Below, piece by piece: positions 25,975 through 40,385 of a DNA stretch of 64,000 nt (its first letter is position 1; each line of letters starts with the position of its first letter). The translations under genes were made by a program, and so were the position numbers. This DNA comes from Dioscorea cayenensis subsp. rotundata. Taxonomy: Eukaryota; Streptophyta; Magnoliopsida; Dioscoreales; Dioscoreaceae. The stretch is taken from NCBI RefSeq assembly GCF_009730915.1, contig NC_052480.1, forward strand, positions 3,968,001-4,032,000. The letters are read 5' to 3'. The notes under the pieces were generated by a model. It ran no database searches and was not told the origin of the DNA. It saw nothing but the letters and a program-made list of their open reading frames with translations.

Positions 25975-27320
25975 CTCCTTGTTTGATGTGAGAACCTGAA
26001 AGAAGACCACCATGTTCATTACAAACGCAACACTTGAACTAACAGGTGTGTTTATGAGTTGTATGTTTAGTCCATTGCAGATATACGTCAAAAATAATTT
26101 GAGTGCGCTTGTGAATACCATATGATTAAATAAGTTGTCTATTATTAGTAGATAATAAAACACTAATTTATCCTCAATTAGTCAAGTGCCTACTTGCCAT
26201 GTTAATGGGAAGCAAAGAAGAACACTGCACAAGATGAAAGAACAAAGAAACAGCTTCACAATAAATGATCATCTACATTTAGATAAGGAATTAAATGTAT
26301 CATATTATAGCTTCTTATGGGGCATTAACCCACTTGACTTGAAACAATTATATGTACGCAGAAAAGGAGCAGTAATAGAGTAACTCCATCTTGAATCCAA
26401 TTTACATCCACATCTTTCTAAGAAAAAAAAAACTTTTACATCCATGTACCTCAGAATCACATTCTTCAGAAGAGAGAACCACTATGAGAGAACCACAAAA
26501 ATGAAACCTTTGCGAGAAGAACAGAAACTTGGATCTCGGGAGTAATGGCGAATCTGGAAACAAAAGTATGGATGTTTATCACTCTCCTCCTACAGCACAA
26601 AAGAACGGCCAATATAGATCTGCAAGATAAATACAAACAAGTCCAAATTAGCGCTAAAAAACAAAATCTAGTCATCAATGAATCACTATACGAATAGTGC
26701 AAGTCCACACAAGCAAAAAAATATCAATCTTGTAGCAACGAACGATCTCAAACTCACTCTGGAAAAGACGTCACTTTTATCAACAAAATAAAAACAATGA
26801 CGCATTCCTACTCAAAGCTGGAAGCTTGCAATCACTGCAATGTGTGAGTCCTAGCAATGAATCTAAAAACCCAAAACTTGAAAACTTCAACTCTCAAGTC
26901 TCAAGAATCAATCTCAACCCACATGCTAACTACAAACAACTCGATCATCAAAATCCAAATCAGAACCAAAAATAAAACAAAACAAAAAGGAAAAAAAAAA
27001 ACAATTTTTTCAAAAGTACAGCACTAAAACAAGACCAACAACGCAAATCCAAACAAGCAAAACAATCATCAGTCTAGGATCAAAGAAATACCACAAAAGG
27101 CGAGCTTTTTTTTGAGGAAAAAAGCAGGGAGCTTGTGATGATCTGCAACAAGAGGGAAGCAACGATGAATCTGAAAACCAAAATACCGGGAGAAATTTAG
27201 GGAAGGGTTTGGATTGGCGCGCCTCGAGGATGGCAATACCTCGCGGGCGGCATTGAAATCAAAAGCCCCGCCCTCGAACGAGACGAGATTCCCTTTTTGC
27301 TCTTCTTACTTCTCACTCTC
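25975..27320 (-). other. 5' leader, UTR intron and promoter of the STICHEL-family gene
   Basis: An acceptor (TTTCAG) at 25996 shows that a non-coding exon lies further upstream. The candidate leader is around 27100-27220, just before a GC-richer patch (27215-27290). No coding frame is supportable here. Confidence 0.4.
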
Positions 27321-29083
27321 CCAACTCCCAAGTACTCCACTTTCCGTTATTTATTTTATTTTTATTTTATTTTTATCAATTATTGCCCATTATTAAATAA
27401 TTATAATTACTAATAATTAAAAAAATATTTATTTATTTAGTATATGTTAAGTTAAACTATAAATGCTCTATATTACATTAAATGAGACCATATGCATTCA
27501 TAAATGAGATTTACAAGTGAATATATATATATATATATTTCTTCTGATTCTTTTTATTTGTCAATTTTAACTAATTTATTTGTATTACGAAAATATGTTA
27601 AAATTATTTGATAATTTAAAATTTATAAAAAAATAAATTAACTTTCCAATATTATTTTTATTTAAAATATTTTTTAATAAAATGTGTAGTTGTATAGTTT
27701 ATTGGAAATTGTAAAAATACATTAAATATAAATAGTAAATTTGGAAAAACAATATTTAATGCTTCATAAGTTTTCAAAATGGACAAGTAAAAATTACCAT
27801 AAAAAACCTCTAAAATGTGACAAATAAAAAGAACATGAAGGAGTACAAACCAAGAGTCGTATATTCACTAAATTTAGTTTAGATTTTCAACATTCACAAT
27901 TAAGCACAATCTTGATTTTCTCTTTGTCGCTTAATAATCATAGGAAAATATACCGGCATAATCTTGAGTTTGTCATGCAGTTATTAGTATTTGATGTCTA
28001 CTTTAATTAAACTTCAATTTGACCCATATTATCTGTCATCGGAAAAATCTCAACATATCTTTCAAGTTTTTTACATTCTCTTTTTATAATCAAATATCTT
28101 AATCAGTATCTACTTGGTAAGATTAATTTATGTATTTGTACTTACGTTTTTTTATTTTAACATTGTTATTATTTTTATCCCTTCATTGAATGTGGCACTC
28201 CAAAAAGCTAACCGCATTAATTCCTAAGCTTTTTGTTTTTGATTTATTCAATTAATAGCTCATGGGTTTATAAATAAAACTATATGACATTGGGGCCCAA
28301 AGTATTTATAGATTATTTATGTTATGCTTAGTTCATAAAAATCAAATTGGAGGTTGTTGTGAAGGTTTTGCATATTAAATACTTTACTATATACAATCAA
28401 TACTTGCCTTAAAATATCCCCACCCATTTCACATGATCTTCAATTATTTGCAACATCGCAAACAACCAAAAAGTTAATGTTCTTATCCATTTCTATTAAA
28501 CTTTCCCTTTTTATATGCATTATTATAAAAAAATTCAAATACTATCATATTAATGTGACATACATATATTTACTTACACCTTAAACATGCATTGGGAGAG
28601 AGTTGAATTTTCAATTTCTCAAACAAGAGTTAAATATCTTAACTACTCGATCATTATAATGATACTTTAATTAATAATACTAGATATGAAATTTATTGAG
28701 AATAAATATACATTAAGGCTTTTTCATATATAAATAAATATATACTCCCTTGTTTCTTTATAGTTGTCACATTTAATTAATTTATACCAATTATAAAAAG
28801 TTGGTTAAAATTAGTTGATTACCTATATTTTATAAAAAATTCTATTACTTTACAAAATTATCTCTATTTAAAACCCCACTAGTGAAGAATATAATTTAAT
28901 GTTTAGTTGATTTTGTTTTATTGAAAATTATTCAAGTAGATTAAATTAAAAGATAAATTTAAAAACATTATTTAATATCGTATAAAAGTTTCAATACGAT
29001 AAAGTTAAAAAGACATAGAAAAAGTTTATAAACGTAATAACTAAAAAGAACAGATACATGGAAAGTTTTATAAATGCATATTT

Positions 29084-29119
<36 letters not shown>

Positions 29120-32100
29120 TCCTATATATTTGAAAGTGGTCCTAATTCCAAAGTCCAAACTTGTGCTTTCAGGCTTTAAACGATCCCAAGTACAAAAAAG
29201 TGTATTCATTTGTTTTTACTTGTCAATATTTATTGCATCTATATATCATGAATGAAGCCATATCTCATTGACTAATGATTACCTCTCTGAAATCTTTTGA
29301 GAAAAATAATTAGAACATTAACGGCGTGATTTTTCTTAAATTATTTGATATTGTTAATTTTTTTTATAAAACATGTTATATGGTTTTTTTTTTTTTTACT
29401 TTAATTGATATTCTTCCCTAAAAGTTATCATCCTAAGATTTTTTTTCCTTTTTCCATGTGTATATGTCTTTTCACAATTCTTTTTCTCACTTTCCAAAAA
29501 TTTCTATGCATATATATACATAGTATATATGAAGAAATATCCACAATTTCATGATTTTTATATTAATATATCATGATTTTATTAATCATGAAATTGTGTA
29601 TATTTCTTAATATATCAGTATATTACATTGAGTCAAATGTACCAATGAGTTAGATACATTGAAGTGGGTGAAATATCCTTATTGCTCTTTAAACACACAT
29701 GTACATATATGTTTTAATAAAACATGTACATATATGTGATTACATATATATAATTATATGAATTATATGTATTTTTTATGCACGATGGATTCTGTTTCTT
29801 GTATTTATTATTTATGTGGTTATTAAAGTTGTTAAAGTTTTCCCTCAATTAAGTATTTAAAAAAAAAGCTAAAAACTATAAATTAGTTCTTACTCAATAG
29901 ATATTTGTGTTATACATGAATATGTACTATGTGTATATAAAATATTTAATAGTTTACATAAAATTAATATTTTTAAAAGAAATCTTTATGAAGAAAGAGG
30001 TTATAAAAAAGGAAAAGTTTTATGGTATTTATTACGTTTCAAATTATAAAAAAAAATCTCCACTAATTTTTTAATATCATAAATTTTCCTATGTTTAAAG
30101 AACATTCTCCTTTTAATCTATTATTTTAATTTAGTTAAAATTTATAAAATTATCGTTTTATCTTATCTTATTTAGTTTTGTAAATGAGTTTGTCTCAATC
30201 TCGAAAGAGCTTGAGCTAGATTAGAAAAGTGCTCATCCTAAGAGCTTATATGCGGGTGTTGTTGATGAGTTCATGAGGCCCAATACTAAAGCTCATGATA
30301 ACCATGCGAACTTGCATATACTTTGAAGAGTGCACTATGCCTAAGCAAACTCACCAATAAATTAATTTTAAAAAAATATATGATCACAATAGGTAAACAC
30401 ATGATCCATTTGACTTTCATGAAAAGAAATTGAAGATTCGGTTTTCTCTCAATTATGGTTTATGAGTATTACATAGAATGGTGGTTTGTTCATATTATAA
30501 AAACAAAATTAAAAGAAATTAAAAATAATTATATGAAAATTTTTAAAAAATCTTGAAGCATATTTCAAAGAAAAAAAATGAATTTTGTGGTACAAGAAGG
30601 TTAAGTGGGCTTGTGTCTTTTTGAAATTTTAAAAAAACACAGAATTCTTTATAAGTCAATGTTGGTATAAATACTCCTCCTCATTTGGCTCACAAGTCCT
30701 TTGTTTTTTATTTTTATTTTTTTGCTTTTGCTTTTGTTTTTGTTTTTGTGTTTTTGGGAAGAAGTTAACCTCGTGACTTGGCATAGGAAAAAGGGAATTT
30801 AAGCGCGGTGATTTTGACCTGGATAGTAGACACTAGAGAGGTTAGTTAGTGGACCTTTTATGTATGAAAGCAACAAGACACTGCCATAAAAGAAAATAAA
30901 AGAAAATAAAAGAAAATAAAAGCTATATAATAATATATATCTCTTGACAAGTGACTAATTTGATGGAACTCCTTCAAATAATATATTTTGGGCCTTTGCT
31001 TTTGTAGCATCTTGACTTCATTCACTCTTTCTTCACATGAGTGAGTGAGTGGACTGCAAGAGCTAGCTCTAGCCATTTGCTTGTCCTTTTCAATATTTCC
31101 AATCAAACCTTCACTTCATTACTAGTTGGATTATGGCAACAAAACAAGACATCTCATTGCACTCACTAATTGCATCTCTTGTTGGAATCAATAATTATTC
31201 ACATCATCATTTGCTGATCTTGATAATTCATTATTCTAGCTTTTATTTTCAAATATCTGAATTCACCAAGATTTAACATCTTATCATTTATTTAGAGTCA
31301 AATTAAGATATCTTAACTCTTTGTTTAGACTATTTTCTAGAACATATCAGTTGGTTAGAAATGGGTGGTTTTTTACTAATGTATAGTTACACCAATTTCA
31401 ACTATCATAAAAGTTGTTCATATATTCAATTTTTAGTTGATTCTAGTTATGTAATTGATGAAGATCATTTTGAAAATAAGATCAAATGTAGTTTTGATTA
31501 TTTGTGTTCCACATTATACATGGAAAGAGTGTCCATGTGTCATTGGCAAGTCGTCTGATACTCTTTTGTCGTAGTGATCCTCATAAAAATGACTATATTT
31601 ATTTGATCCTACTTGGATGTCAACATCTAAACGCTTTGCATATTTTTCCGATCCCTTTAACAATTGTTTTGTTGTACAAATGCCCAATTTTGTTTGTGGT
31701 TGCAATTCTTTCATGTATCTATTTAAGTGTTTATCTTTTATCTTGAGCATGATCTTCTATTTTGTTTGATTTTTTTATATTCTTCTTTTTAACATATTTT
31801 TTAGGTGGTTAATTTATTTATTTTTTTTATAGGGAGAATCTAATGTCTATTATGAGTCCATTTATATGAAACCATCCATAGTTTGATATATAGATATATA
31901 TTCGCCAATGATCTTAGTTAAGGGCATCACATCATCTACTTGTTTGTTTTGAAAAGGGTTAGCAACAGTAACATATGGTCCACTGTTTTTGCTTTATTCT
32001 AAGTGGGCTATTAATGGAGCTGCATTACTCCATGGATCATGTGGACCTACCTATATTGTGCAATGAACTATTCAATGAATTCAAGACTTTACATGATCAC

Positions 32101-34220
32101 ATATCTAATTGCCCGGTTCACCTAACTAAATCATCATATTTCCTTTGTTTAAGTCATATATAAACACATGATCTTTTCTCCACTATTAATTAAAAAGCTC
32201 AATATATTATTATATAGACATGATTGCTTAACAACAAATTGGTGTATAAGAACAATAGAGAAAGAACAAGAGAGAAGGATAAAACCAACACTTACATGTA
32301 TATATCTATGATTTATCACCATCATGAGAAATGTTGACATGTGGTGTCTATGAGAGAGCATTTATCATATAAATTAGATGGTTATATGACTTTTATGGTT
32401 TTGTATATATATGTGTGTGTATCTTAGTGCTTCAATGAGTGGGTCTTTAGTTGAAGAATTAATGGCTCGGTGATGAATAGTATATGTGTTGCATTCATGT
32501 CTAGTGCCTCAAGAACATTCCATGTGCATATGCCTAGAAGAATATATGGTTGATATGTTATATATATGACTGAAATAGGAACATGAGTTCTTCTTCTTGT
32601 TGTGTTTATATACATATACTCATGATTAGTTTTAAATTAATTATACTTTTTTTTTTAATTATCATCCACCAAAATGCTTCCTTCATTAAATAAATATCTC
32701 AAGAACTATCCAATTTAATGGCAATCATACTGAAATATGAAACATGACATCCTTGTGTATATTGACAATTATATATAATATTACAACATATATACTTATG
32801 TATAAACACACATCTATATATTAAAATTAAGAGTGCTTGTTTTGACTTGTTTAAAACCTGAATTTTGAATATAAACTCTATTTTTTCTCTATCTTTCTCA
32901 AATCTTATTCACTCATTTTTTATAGTGATTGAAAGGGATAGATGAGTTATAATAAGAATAATTATTGGCCATTGGTTGAAACTTGCTCATTAGTATATTA
33001 TTCTATGTGTGGCTTATATTGTGGTACCTATGAATATGAATAATTTAATTACTTTCTAGGCCTCCAATTATCCAAAAGATTAGACACCGTTTCCCCTCAA
33101 AATAATTATTAATTTTTAATGCACGTCTTCATGATCTCCCCTCCATAGATCAAAGCCCTTTTGGTAAATATAATTGGCACACAAACTTAGGGGTCTTTGA
33201 TTAATCAATGGCAAGCATATATACTTCACCATCCCTGTCAACCCAACATCTTTTCAATAAAATGGTTTTTATTTCCAAAGAATCAATCAATTCCATGGCA
33301 TTAATCAAATCTTAATTTTTCTTTTTCATGTTTTAGATATTAGAATTCATAAAAAAAAGTTGAACTTTTTATCATCGAAAATACGGAATTATCAATGAGC
33401 ATCTTGTGATAAAAATAATGCAAAGTTGAAGAAAACAAATCGATTATTCTCCAGGTTCTTGTTAGAAGATGTTTTGATTTTTTTAGTTTAACTTTGCAGA
33501 GTTGTAGTCCACTATATAATGCTTTTCTCCGATTTTAAATTATAAAATATGGATGTTTATATCTCTTTATTTATTTCTATCAAACTTTATAATGGGTCAT
33601 CATTGTTTTTTTAATAGTAACATATAAAAAATTAAAAAAATAAAATAAAATGTATAGTTTTAGCTTGAGATTAAGAAAGATGTCAAAAGCATGGAACTTG
33701 GATAAGAAAATTTCATGAGGTAGGTGTTTTCATTTACATATTTTTGAAGAATTTCTATCATGTCCACTTTAGAAGTATAGAAACGCCAAATTGCTGAATG
33801 TTTGAAAAATTATTAAAAAATGTTTATTACTAGTTTTTGTTTTAAATGTAAAACAGAGGGAAGTGTTGGGATTTAATAGAGACTATATCACATTAAGAAT
33901 GTGAAAATAAATAACTCAATAAAAGATCTTTTGAATTACATCCTCCGAATAATACAAAAAAAAATAAAAAAAATAAAAAAAGAAAAAAAGAGAAAGAGTG
34001 ACTTAAAGATTGGAAACAAGAAATGTAGGAATTCCATTGGACCTTCATTATTATTTGGTATTAACATTACATATATATTATTATGAGCTGTATTATTTAT
34101 CCTTATTTAATATTAAAAGTAAAATACAAAAGTCACCTTATATCAAATATAAGTAAGATATAAGAAAAAAGGAAAATTAAACTTTATAAACTTGCTTTAT
34201 TATTTGCTTCAGAAAGACTG

Positions 34221-34527
34221 AGAGGTCATTTGGTATTGCTGGCAATTCATAGTTTTTGTTTTCAATTTCATGTTTTGAAAATAAAATTAAGAAAACATGT
34301 TTGGTATTTTATTTTTGTTTTAAAAAATTTTGACAACAATCCTCATGTTTCAAAACAATATTTTTTTATTTTCAACTTTTTTGGAAATTTTTTCAAAACT
34401 CTTCATCCCACCGTAAAAGCTTTCCTTTTCTACTCCTCTATCTCGATTTAATTTCTAATTCCTTTTAATTTTTAAAAAATATCATTTTTTTCACAAATTA
34501 ATACTGATCATTTTTAAAAATATACTT

Positions 34528-34605
<78 letters not shown>

Positions 34606-35114
34606 TGGAAAATATTGTAAAAATCTATTGTTTGAGCTATTTTATTTGATCTCTAAAAAAAATTATGCTTATGTCTCTATATTGCCCCTTCTCTCCTTTT
34701 ATTTTTTATTTTTTTAAATCGGATGGCTGCAATTTGAATATATATAATTTTTTAAAGCAAACACCAAAATATTTTTTAATCTCAAATGGTATAATTTTTA
34801 TGAGACATTTTTACCCATACAATAGCAGTCTATGTTGATAATTTTATTTAATAATACAATTAATTAAGCTAATATGAAAAATAAAGTTTTATAAAAAATT
34901 ATAAAAATATGAATTAAAAAAAATGATTAAAAAAATTCATAATAATATTGTGCTAACTAAACATATTTTTGTTTTCAGTTTTTTAAAATACATGGCAATT
35001 AGTGTATCCAAACATGTTTTTGTTTTAAAAAAAATTAAAAATAAAATAAAAATAAAACAAAAGTGAAACAAAAACAAAAAATGAAAAAAAGGGAAACGAT
35101 GTCAAACGACTCCT
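34221..35114. mobile_element. MITE-like element with imperfect terminal inverted repeats
   Basis: The left end AGAGGTCATTTGGTATT and the complement of the right end (AGGAGTCGTTTGACATC) align with a few mismatches, matching the GGTC(A/G)TTTGG type of plant MITE terminus. The interior is AT-rich and contains long (TA)n tracts that may have expanded after insertion. No target duplication could be read. Confidence 0.45.
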
Positions 35115-35459
35115 AAATAATTTGTTTTCAATGACACTTGATGTTGATGAATGAAAATTTGCCATGTGTGTTACATTTTGATTAATTGCTTGTTTGGATT
35201 GGTTTTTTAAAAAAAAGTGTTTTTTTTTTATTTGTAGAAGCACTTTTGAAAGAATGCTTTTCAGATTAAGTTAAGTTTTTTTTGTATTTTATATTTGGAT
35301 AAGCTAATGCATAAGTATCTTTATATGTGTGAAGTTGTTTGGATGTGGATTGTTAAAAAGACTTTTAGAGGTAGCAAATTACTAAAATGGACATCCATTG
35401 CGTTTTCATTGAGTTGCTATATACATTGTTATTGATAATGATAATGACAACACTAATGC

Positions 35460-35460
<1 letters not shown>

Positions 35461-35523
<63 letters not shown>
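35461..35523. repeat. inverted trinucleotide microsatellite (AAT)7(ATT)14
   Basis: Seven AAT units switch directly into fourteen ATT units. The two halves are complementary, so this strand can fold on itself into a 20-bp hairpin. Confidence 0.95.
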
Positions 35524-37697
35524 GGGAGAAAAATTGGGAAACAAAAAGTATAAAAACATAGTCATTCCTCTATTTAATAAGGGTAAGCTTAGTAATTTAA
35601 CAAGTCCCAAAACAACCACAGAAGTGCTTCTTCCGAGGCAGCTACATGGCTAACTTTTATGAAAAAGCAGTTTTTCGACTTTTTATCATGTTTTCTGTAA
35701 AAGTTTTAATACAAACATATTTTTAAACTGAAATGTTATAAAGCAGTTTTTTGGGCTTTCCAAAAATTCAATTCAAACGACCTCTAAATATATATTAATG
35801 ATTTTCCATAAAAATTCGAGGGCAACATTAATTAATTAACATTTTAATTAAAAATATCTCATTTTTGTTTGGTTTTAATTCAAAACTCATGATATATAAA
35901 ATTAATTATTTTGATTAAAAATGTCTCAATTTATTTAGTTTTATTTAAATCTAGGAGAAATTTTGTTAAACTACCATATGGTTTAGTTTTTTTATCAATT
36001 CAAAGTTTGAATTGTAACACTATAGTATATGTAGTTTAAACTATTTGTAAAAAAGTACTAAAATACTTAACTTCGTTAATTTATACCTAAATTTATCTTT
36101 TTGCCCTTATTTACATTACCAAAAGGCGTATGTTCAAATCTACCTCCAAATATTATAATTACTTGAACAGTTTTAAAATACTATGCAAATAGACTTGAAT
36201 AATTCTTATTAGTACATATATTGGTAATATAAATAAATACAAAAAGGTAAATTTAGGTCTATTTCTAGACATCAGCAAGAATTGACGGAGTTAAGCATTT
36301 TAACAATTTTTTTGCAAGTGGTTTAGATTATAAGGTACTAAAATATTACAACTCATACCACAAGTCCTAAATTGATAAAGAGACAAACTACAATGTAATT
36401 TAGCAAAATTTTCTCTTAAATCTAAGCACAAATTTATACAAGACACTGAGCTCAATTTATTAAATTAATCAATTCTCATTAAAATTAGGCATGGTAACTC
36501 TTATTAATATAATCTTTAATTTAGTCAATATTTAAAAGATCAGAGTTTTCATCACCGCTAATTTTACATGTTATTTGATTATAGATTTGCAATGCCAAAA
36601 TGAATGATTGATCCATTAGTTCTTTATTATTATAGATGATGCAAATTGTCACTAGAGATATTTCCTCAAATATATATCTATATATATTACAGTATTGTGT
36701 GCATGTATTTATATGATTAATTATTCATCTACTATATGATAACGATTAGCTTATTGAAGAAGGATAGCAATTATCAAAAACAAAAATTTCATGGACCATA
36801 CTAAACAATTTTTCAATTAATGAAACACAATGAAGGCCACCACTCAAGATCATTAGCAGCTTTAATATGTATTTGATATTAAAAAGAACAAAGAGAGAGT
36901 GACCTTAAAGATTGAGAGAAAGAGAGATATCTATGTATATATCTAAGAACTCAACAAGAGGGACCTCATTAGTTATATATATATATATAAGATTATTATT
37001 TAACTCTAATATTATATATGGCAATCTTAACAATGGCAAGGAGAGAGTGGATAGTAATGATGATGAGGAGAAGGAGTTTGGAGCTTGGAGTCAATGAAAT
37101 GAAATGGTGGTAGAGGGAATAACAAGAGCTTTCTTCTTTTCATCTTTTCTTGTACACCAAGTGGGAGAGTAAGAAACATGAACACCTTTGTTCCCCCTTC
37201 ATTCCCCACACTCTTCTCTTTGATGTTGATATATCTTAATTGGGAATCCAACACCAAAATTTTTTTTTTTAAAAAAAAAACCACAAATAAATAAAAATAA
37301 ACACAGATAAAAGTCCCATGAGTCAAACCAGTTGTAATAAAGATAGCTTTTTTTCCTGCATGGGAATCCTATTCCCACAGTATTAGATTCCCTCTCCACC
37401 CTCCTCTAAAGAGTTGACCTTCCAAATCCACACTCTCCTACACTTAAAAATACATTTATCTCAAAGTGTCTTCAAAGTGGAAGCTTTTACACCCCAACCC
37501 ATTTCTTTCTTCCAAAGTTTGGATTCTAATCTCTCTGAATAATCCATTTCAAGGTCAATCAATATTTGAGCATCAACCTCTCTTTGAATTTTCTACATCA
37601 TTATTTCCTTACAAAACCTTATATGATTGTATGTACATATATATTTAAATCTCATGCAACGTCTCATTATTTCTTATATAACTAGTTAGTAGTGGTG

Positions 37698-38809
37698 ATG
37701 AAGTTGAAGAGCAAGCTCAAGCAAGCTCTAGGATCACTCATGGAAATCTCCGGGAGCAGCACCGATATTTTCTCCGGCATTGATGCAGCCATTGCTCGTG
37801 GAACAGATCGTACCGACACACCGGTGGATGATAAATATGTGCATGAGATCCTCTTCTTGGTCTCGAATTCTCCCGGTTCCATCACCTTCTTAGCTAGACG
37901 TATCACTCGCCGTCTCGAGACAGCCACCGATGTTATCCTAGCATTGAAAACACTTCTTCTGCTTCACCGCTTGCTCCGTGGAGGCGACCGATACTTCGAG
38001 CAAGACTTACGCAGTCTTTGGTACTCCGGCGAGCTTCGAATTGATTTAGGATGGTCATGTAACGATTGTAATCGCTTGAGCTCCTTCATCATCAGCTACT
38101 CAGAGTTGCTCAAAGAAAGGGTTCAATGGATTATAAACCAGTCAGGTAAGCTTGAGCCAGTGAGACCATTAGGTTTAGAGATTCAATCATGTGAAGAGAA
38201 CGCAATAGAGTTGGTGTTGCATAGGTTGTCTAAGTGCCAAGCTTTTCTTGATCTAACAATGGAGTGTTTACCTTCAAAGATTTGGCATTCAAGTAGAGTG
38301 ACACAAGTCGCCATGAACATCATCCTGAGAGAGTTTTTCGGTGTATGTGTGCTTTTTGTGAGTGGATTGATATACTGCTGAATTCCTTCTCAAAGCTTGA
38401 GAAACCACAGAGGTTTTAGCATTGGATGTGGTTAGAAAGGCATGCAATCAAACTCCAAAAGCTTGATGAATATTATAAGAGTTTGAGAACAAGTATGGTA
38501 GGAAAGAGCTTGGATTTCCCTTCAGTGAGAGTGTTCACAGTGGAGGATGTTTCAGCAATGGATATGGCTTCAAGTGAGCAATTAAGTCCATTTCATTGTA
38601 AATTGGAGACAAAGATAAGCACAGTGTGGGTGGAGTTTGATGATGATGGTGATTCACAGAGTTCAAGCTTGTTTTCTTTTGGAGGATTTGAGGATCACCT
38701 TCTCACTAGCGCTGGAGATGATTTGATTACTGATCAAGGGGAGAGTTCTACTACTACTACTAATACCACAATTACTAGTAGTACTAGTAATTACATGCAG
38801 CTGTTGTAG
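37698..38809 (+). CDS. ANTH-domain clathrin assembly protein (AP180/CALM type)
   Basis: A single-exon gene of about 369 residues, close to the At1g33340-type proteins. I start at ATG 37698 because the codon further upstream at 37692 is GTG. ANTH proteins bind phosphoinositides and clathrin and help form endocytic vesicles. The N-terminus reads KLKSKLKQALGSL, followed by VHEILFLVSNSPGSI, the lysine/histidine/arginine surface ALKTLLLLHRLLRGGDR and NYSELL-like helices (ISYSELLKERVQWIINQSGKLEP). After residue 210 the family sequence continues but in changing frames: SVYVCF, then IDILLNSFSKLEKPQR, then ALDVVRKACNQTPK, then LDEYYKSLRTSMVG. Four one-base changes in runs near 38332, 38354, 38411 and 38456 explain this. 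The tail is acidic and S/T-rich and lacks obvious NPF or DPF motifs. It is probably a working gene with consensus errors. Confidence 0.88.
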
Positions 38810-39477
38810 ATATGTTTTTCTGAGAGCTTTGATTTTCATGTATTCCTTTCTTTAATTTCTTTGTTATTAGTTTTCTGCTACTTTTGTTTGTTTGTTTGTG
38901 TAATGGTGCTGGGATTTGTTTTCTTCTTGTGGGTTATTGTAATCATAATGTTATTCTTTCTATTATGTTGCATAAATCCGAAAGTTTTTCCTATAAATCA
39001 AAGCTGAAAATTGAGAAAAAAATTGATAAACTTTTTGTTAGAAAATATGATAAGCACTTTATAGTCAAGGCTAATGTATGGGCCTGGAATTGATTATTCA
39101 ATCTGTATACCTTCATCCAACGATATCGAGGTTGGATTGCAAGTATTTATCCATAATCGGGGACTGTTATAATTACTTTTAGGGAGAATTGAACTTGAGA
39201 CTTATAAATCCCCATATTAAAATGTTTCACTGAAGAGATAGTGGTTATCAATTCTTTGGTGAGAAGATGTGTGTTTTTGAGAGATGTAAATTATATATAT
39301 ATATATACTTTTTAATTATATATTTGTGAAAAGTAAAATAAGTCTCAAGTGTTGTTTTCTATATTTATAAAAACAAGCCGTCATGAAGTAAAAAATACTG
39401 ATTTTAATTGCTCAACTCATCACAAAATAATTGTGGTGCAATATACTCACTTTTGGTACCCTATATATCAATTTTAA

Positions 39478-39508
<31 letters not shown>

Positions 39509-40385
39509 TTAGAATTTTATTTTCATGGTGATGTTAACTGGACCAACCATATATTCTCTCAAAAGAACCATATATAATTTTTCAAAATGGCATCTCTTGC
39601 TACATGAAGTGCCCTGTGCTCCTCTGTACCAGTGACTCAAGAAATGCTGAATTAAATTTTTTCTAAGTTAAAAAATAAAATAAAATGAATATGTTTTGAC
39701 TTAAGAAACCAAAAAAGGAACAATAAAATCCACTCAAAAGACTAAAATAATTGCAAGTTTGACAATGAACCACCCACACCTTTCCATCAAATTTTAGCTT
39801 ATGAGTCAAAGCCAAACTCTTACAATATTTGATTCTTGAATGATTGGATGTTTGTTCACAGAAATGGCATCTAATACCAGAAGCTTTCTCAAAGATAACA
39901 GGAGAGAAACAAGACCACATCTTCAGGATTTAGTGATAAAGCAAACCATTGATCTTGACAGCAACTCTCTATGAGACCACTAGATCAGTGTCATGAGAAG
40001 AATATCTCAATTATCCATCAATCAAATCACTTCTCTGTTTTTCCCATCTTTTGGTGGTCAAAACTAACAGAAAACAGATGTAGTGGACATCACTGGTCTC
40101 AAATCAAATCAAACATTTCAGAGTGTCAACATGTGAGGCCATAATCCATTTGTGAAGCTTCAAACTTTATGAATGATGATGCTATGGATAACCAAATTGT
40201 TGACATTTTCTATAATTCAAGTCCTTTATGTTGTGTTGCATTTGCTGCAGAACAATCCTGATGTTTTGGAGAAACTGCAGAATGACTGAACTTGTTTGAT
40301 GCTGAATCCCATTCAATAAACATTATTAGTGAACGTTTCTTCGAACCTTGTTGCAAGCATTGGCATCAAAAGACCTTCAAGAATC
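38810..40385. other. intergenic, tail-to-tail between the ANTH and release-factor genes
   Basis: It holds two converging 3' UTRs, a (TA)n run near 39475-39502 and copy 2 of the dispersed repeat. No coding frame is supported. Confidence 0.55.
39145..39240. repeat. dispersed short repeat, copy 2
   Basis: It shares AATCGGGGACT, TTATAATTAC, GAACTTGAGA, TAAATCCCC and ATGTTTCACTGAA blocks, in order and orientation, with 1005-1100. See the finding. Confidence 0.45.

Larger units (their letters stand above)
27321..37690. other. 10-kb AT-rich intergenic region without supportable genes
   Basis: Neither strand has a frame with family resemblance. Contents include a (TAA)n at about 29083-29120, long (TA)n runs at 34537-34604, an AAT/ATT inverted microsatellite at 35461-35523, a MITE-like element at 34221-35114 and several A/T-rich low-complexity runs. 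About 30180-30360 holds a slightly GC-richer relic of unknown origin. The last few hundred bases before 37690 should contain the promoter of the ANTH gene. Confidence 0.6.
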
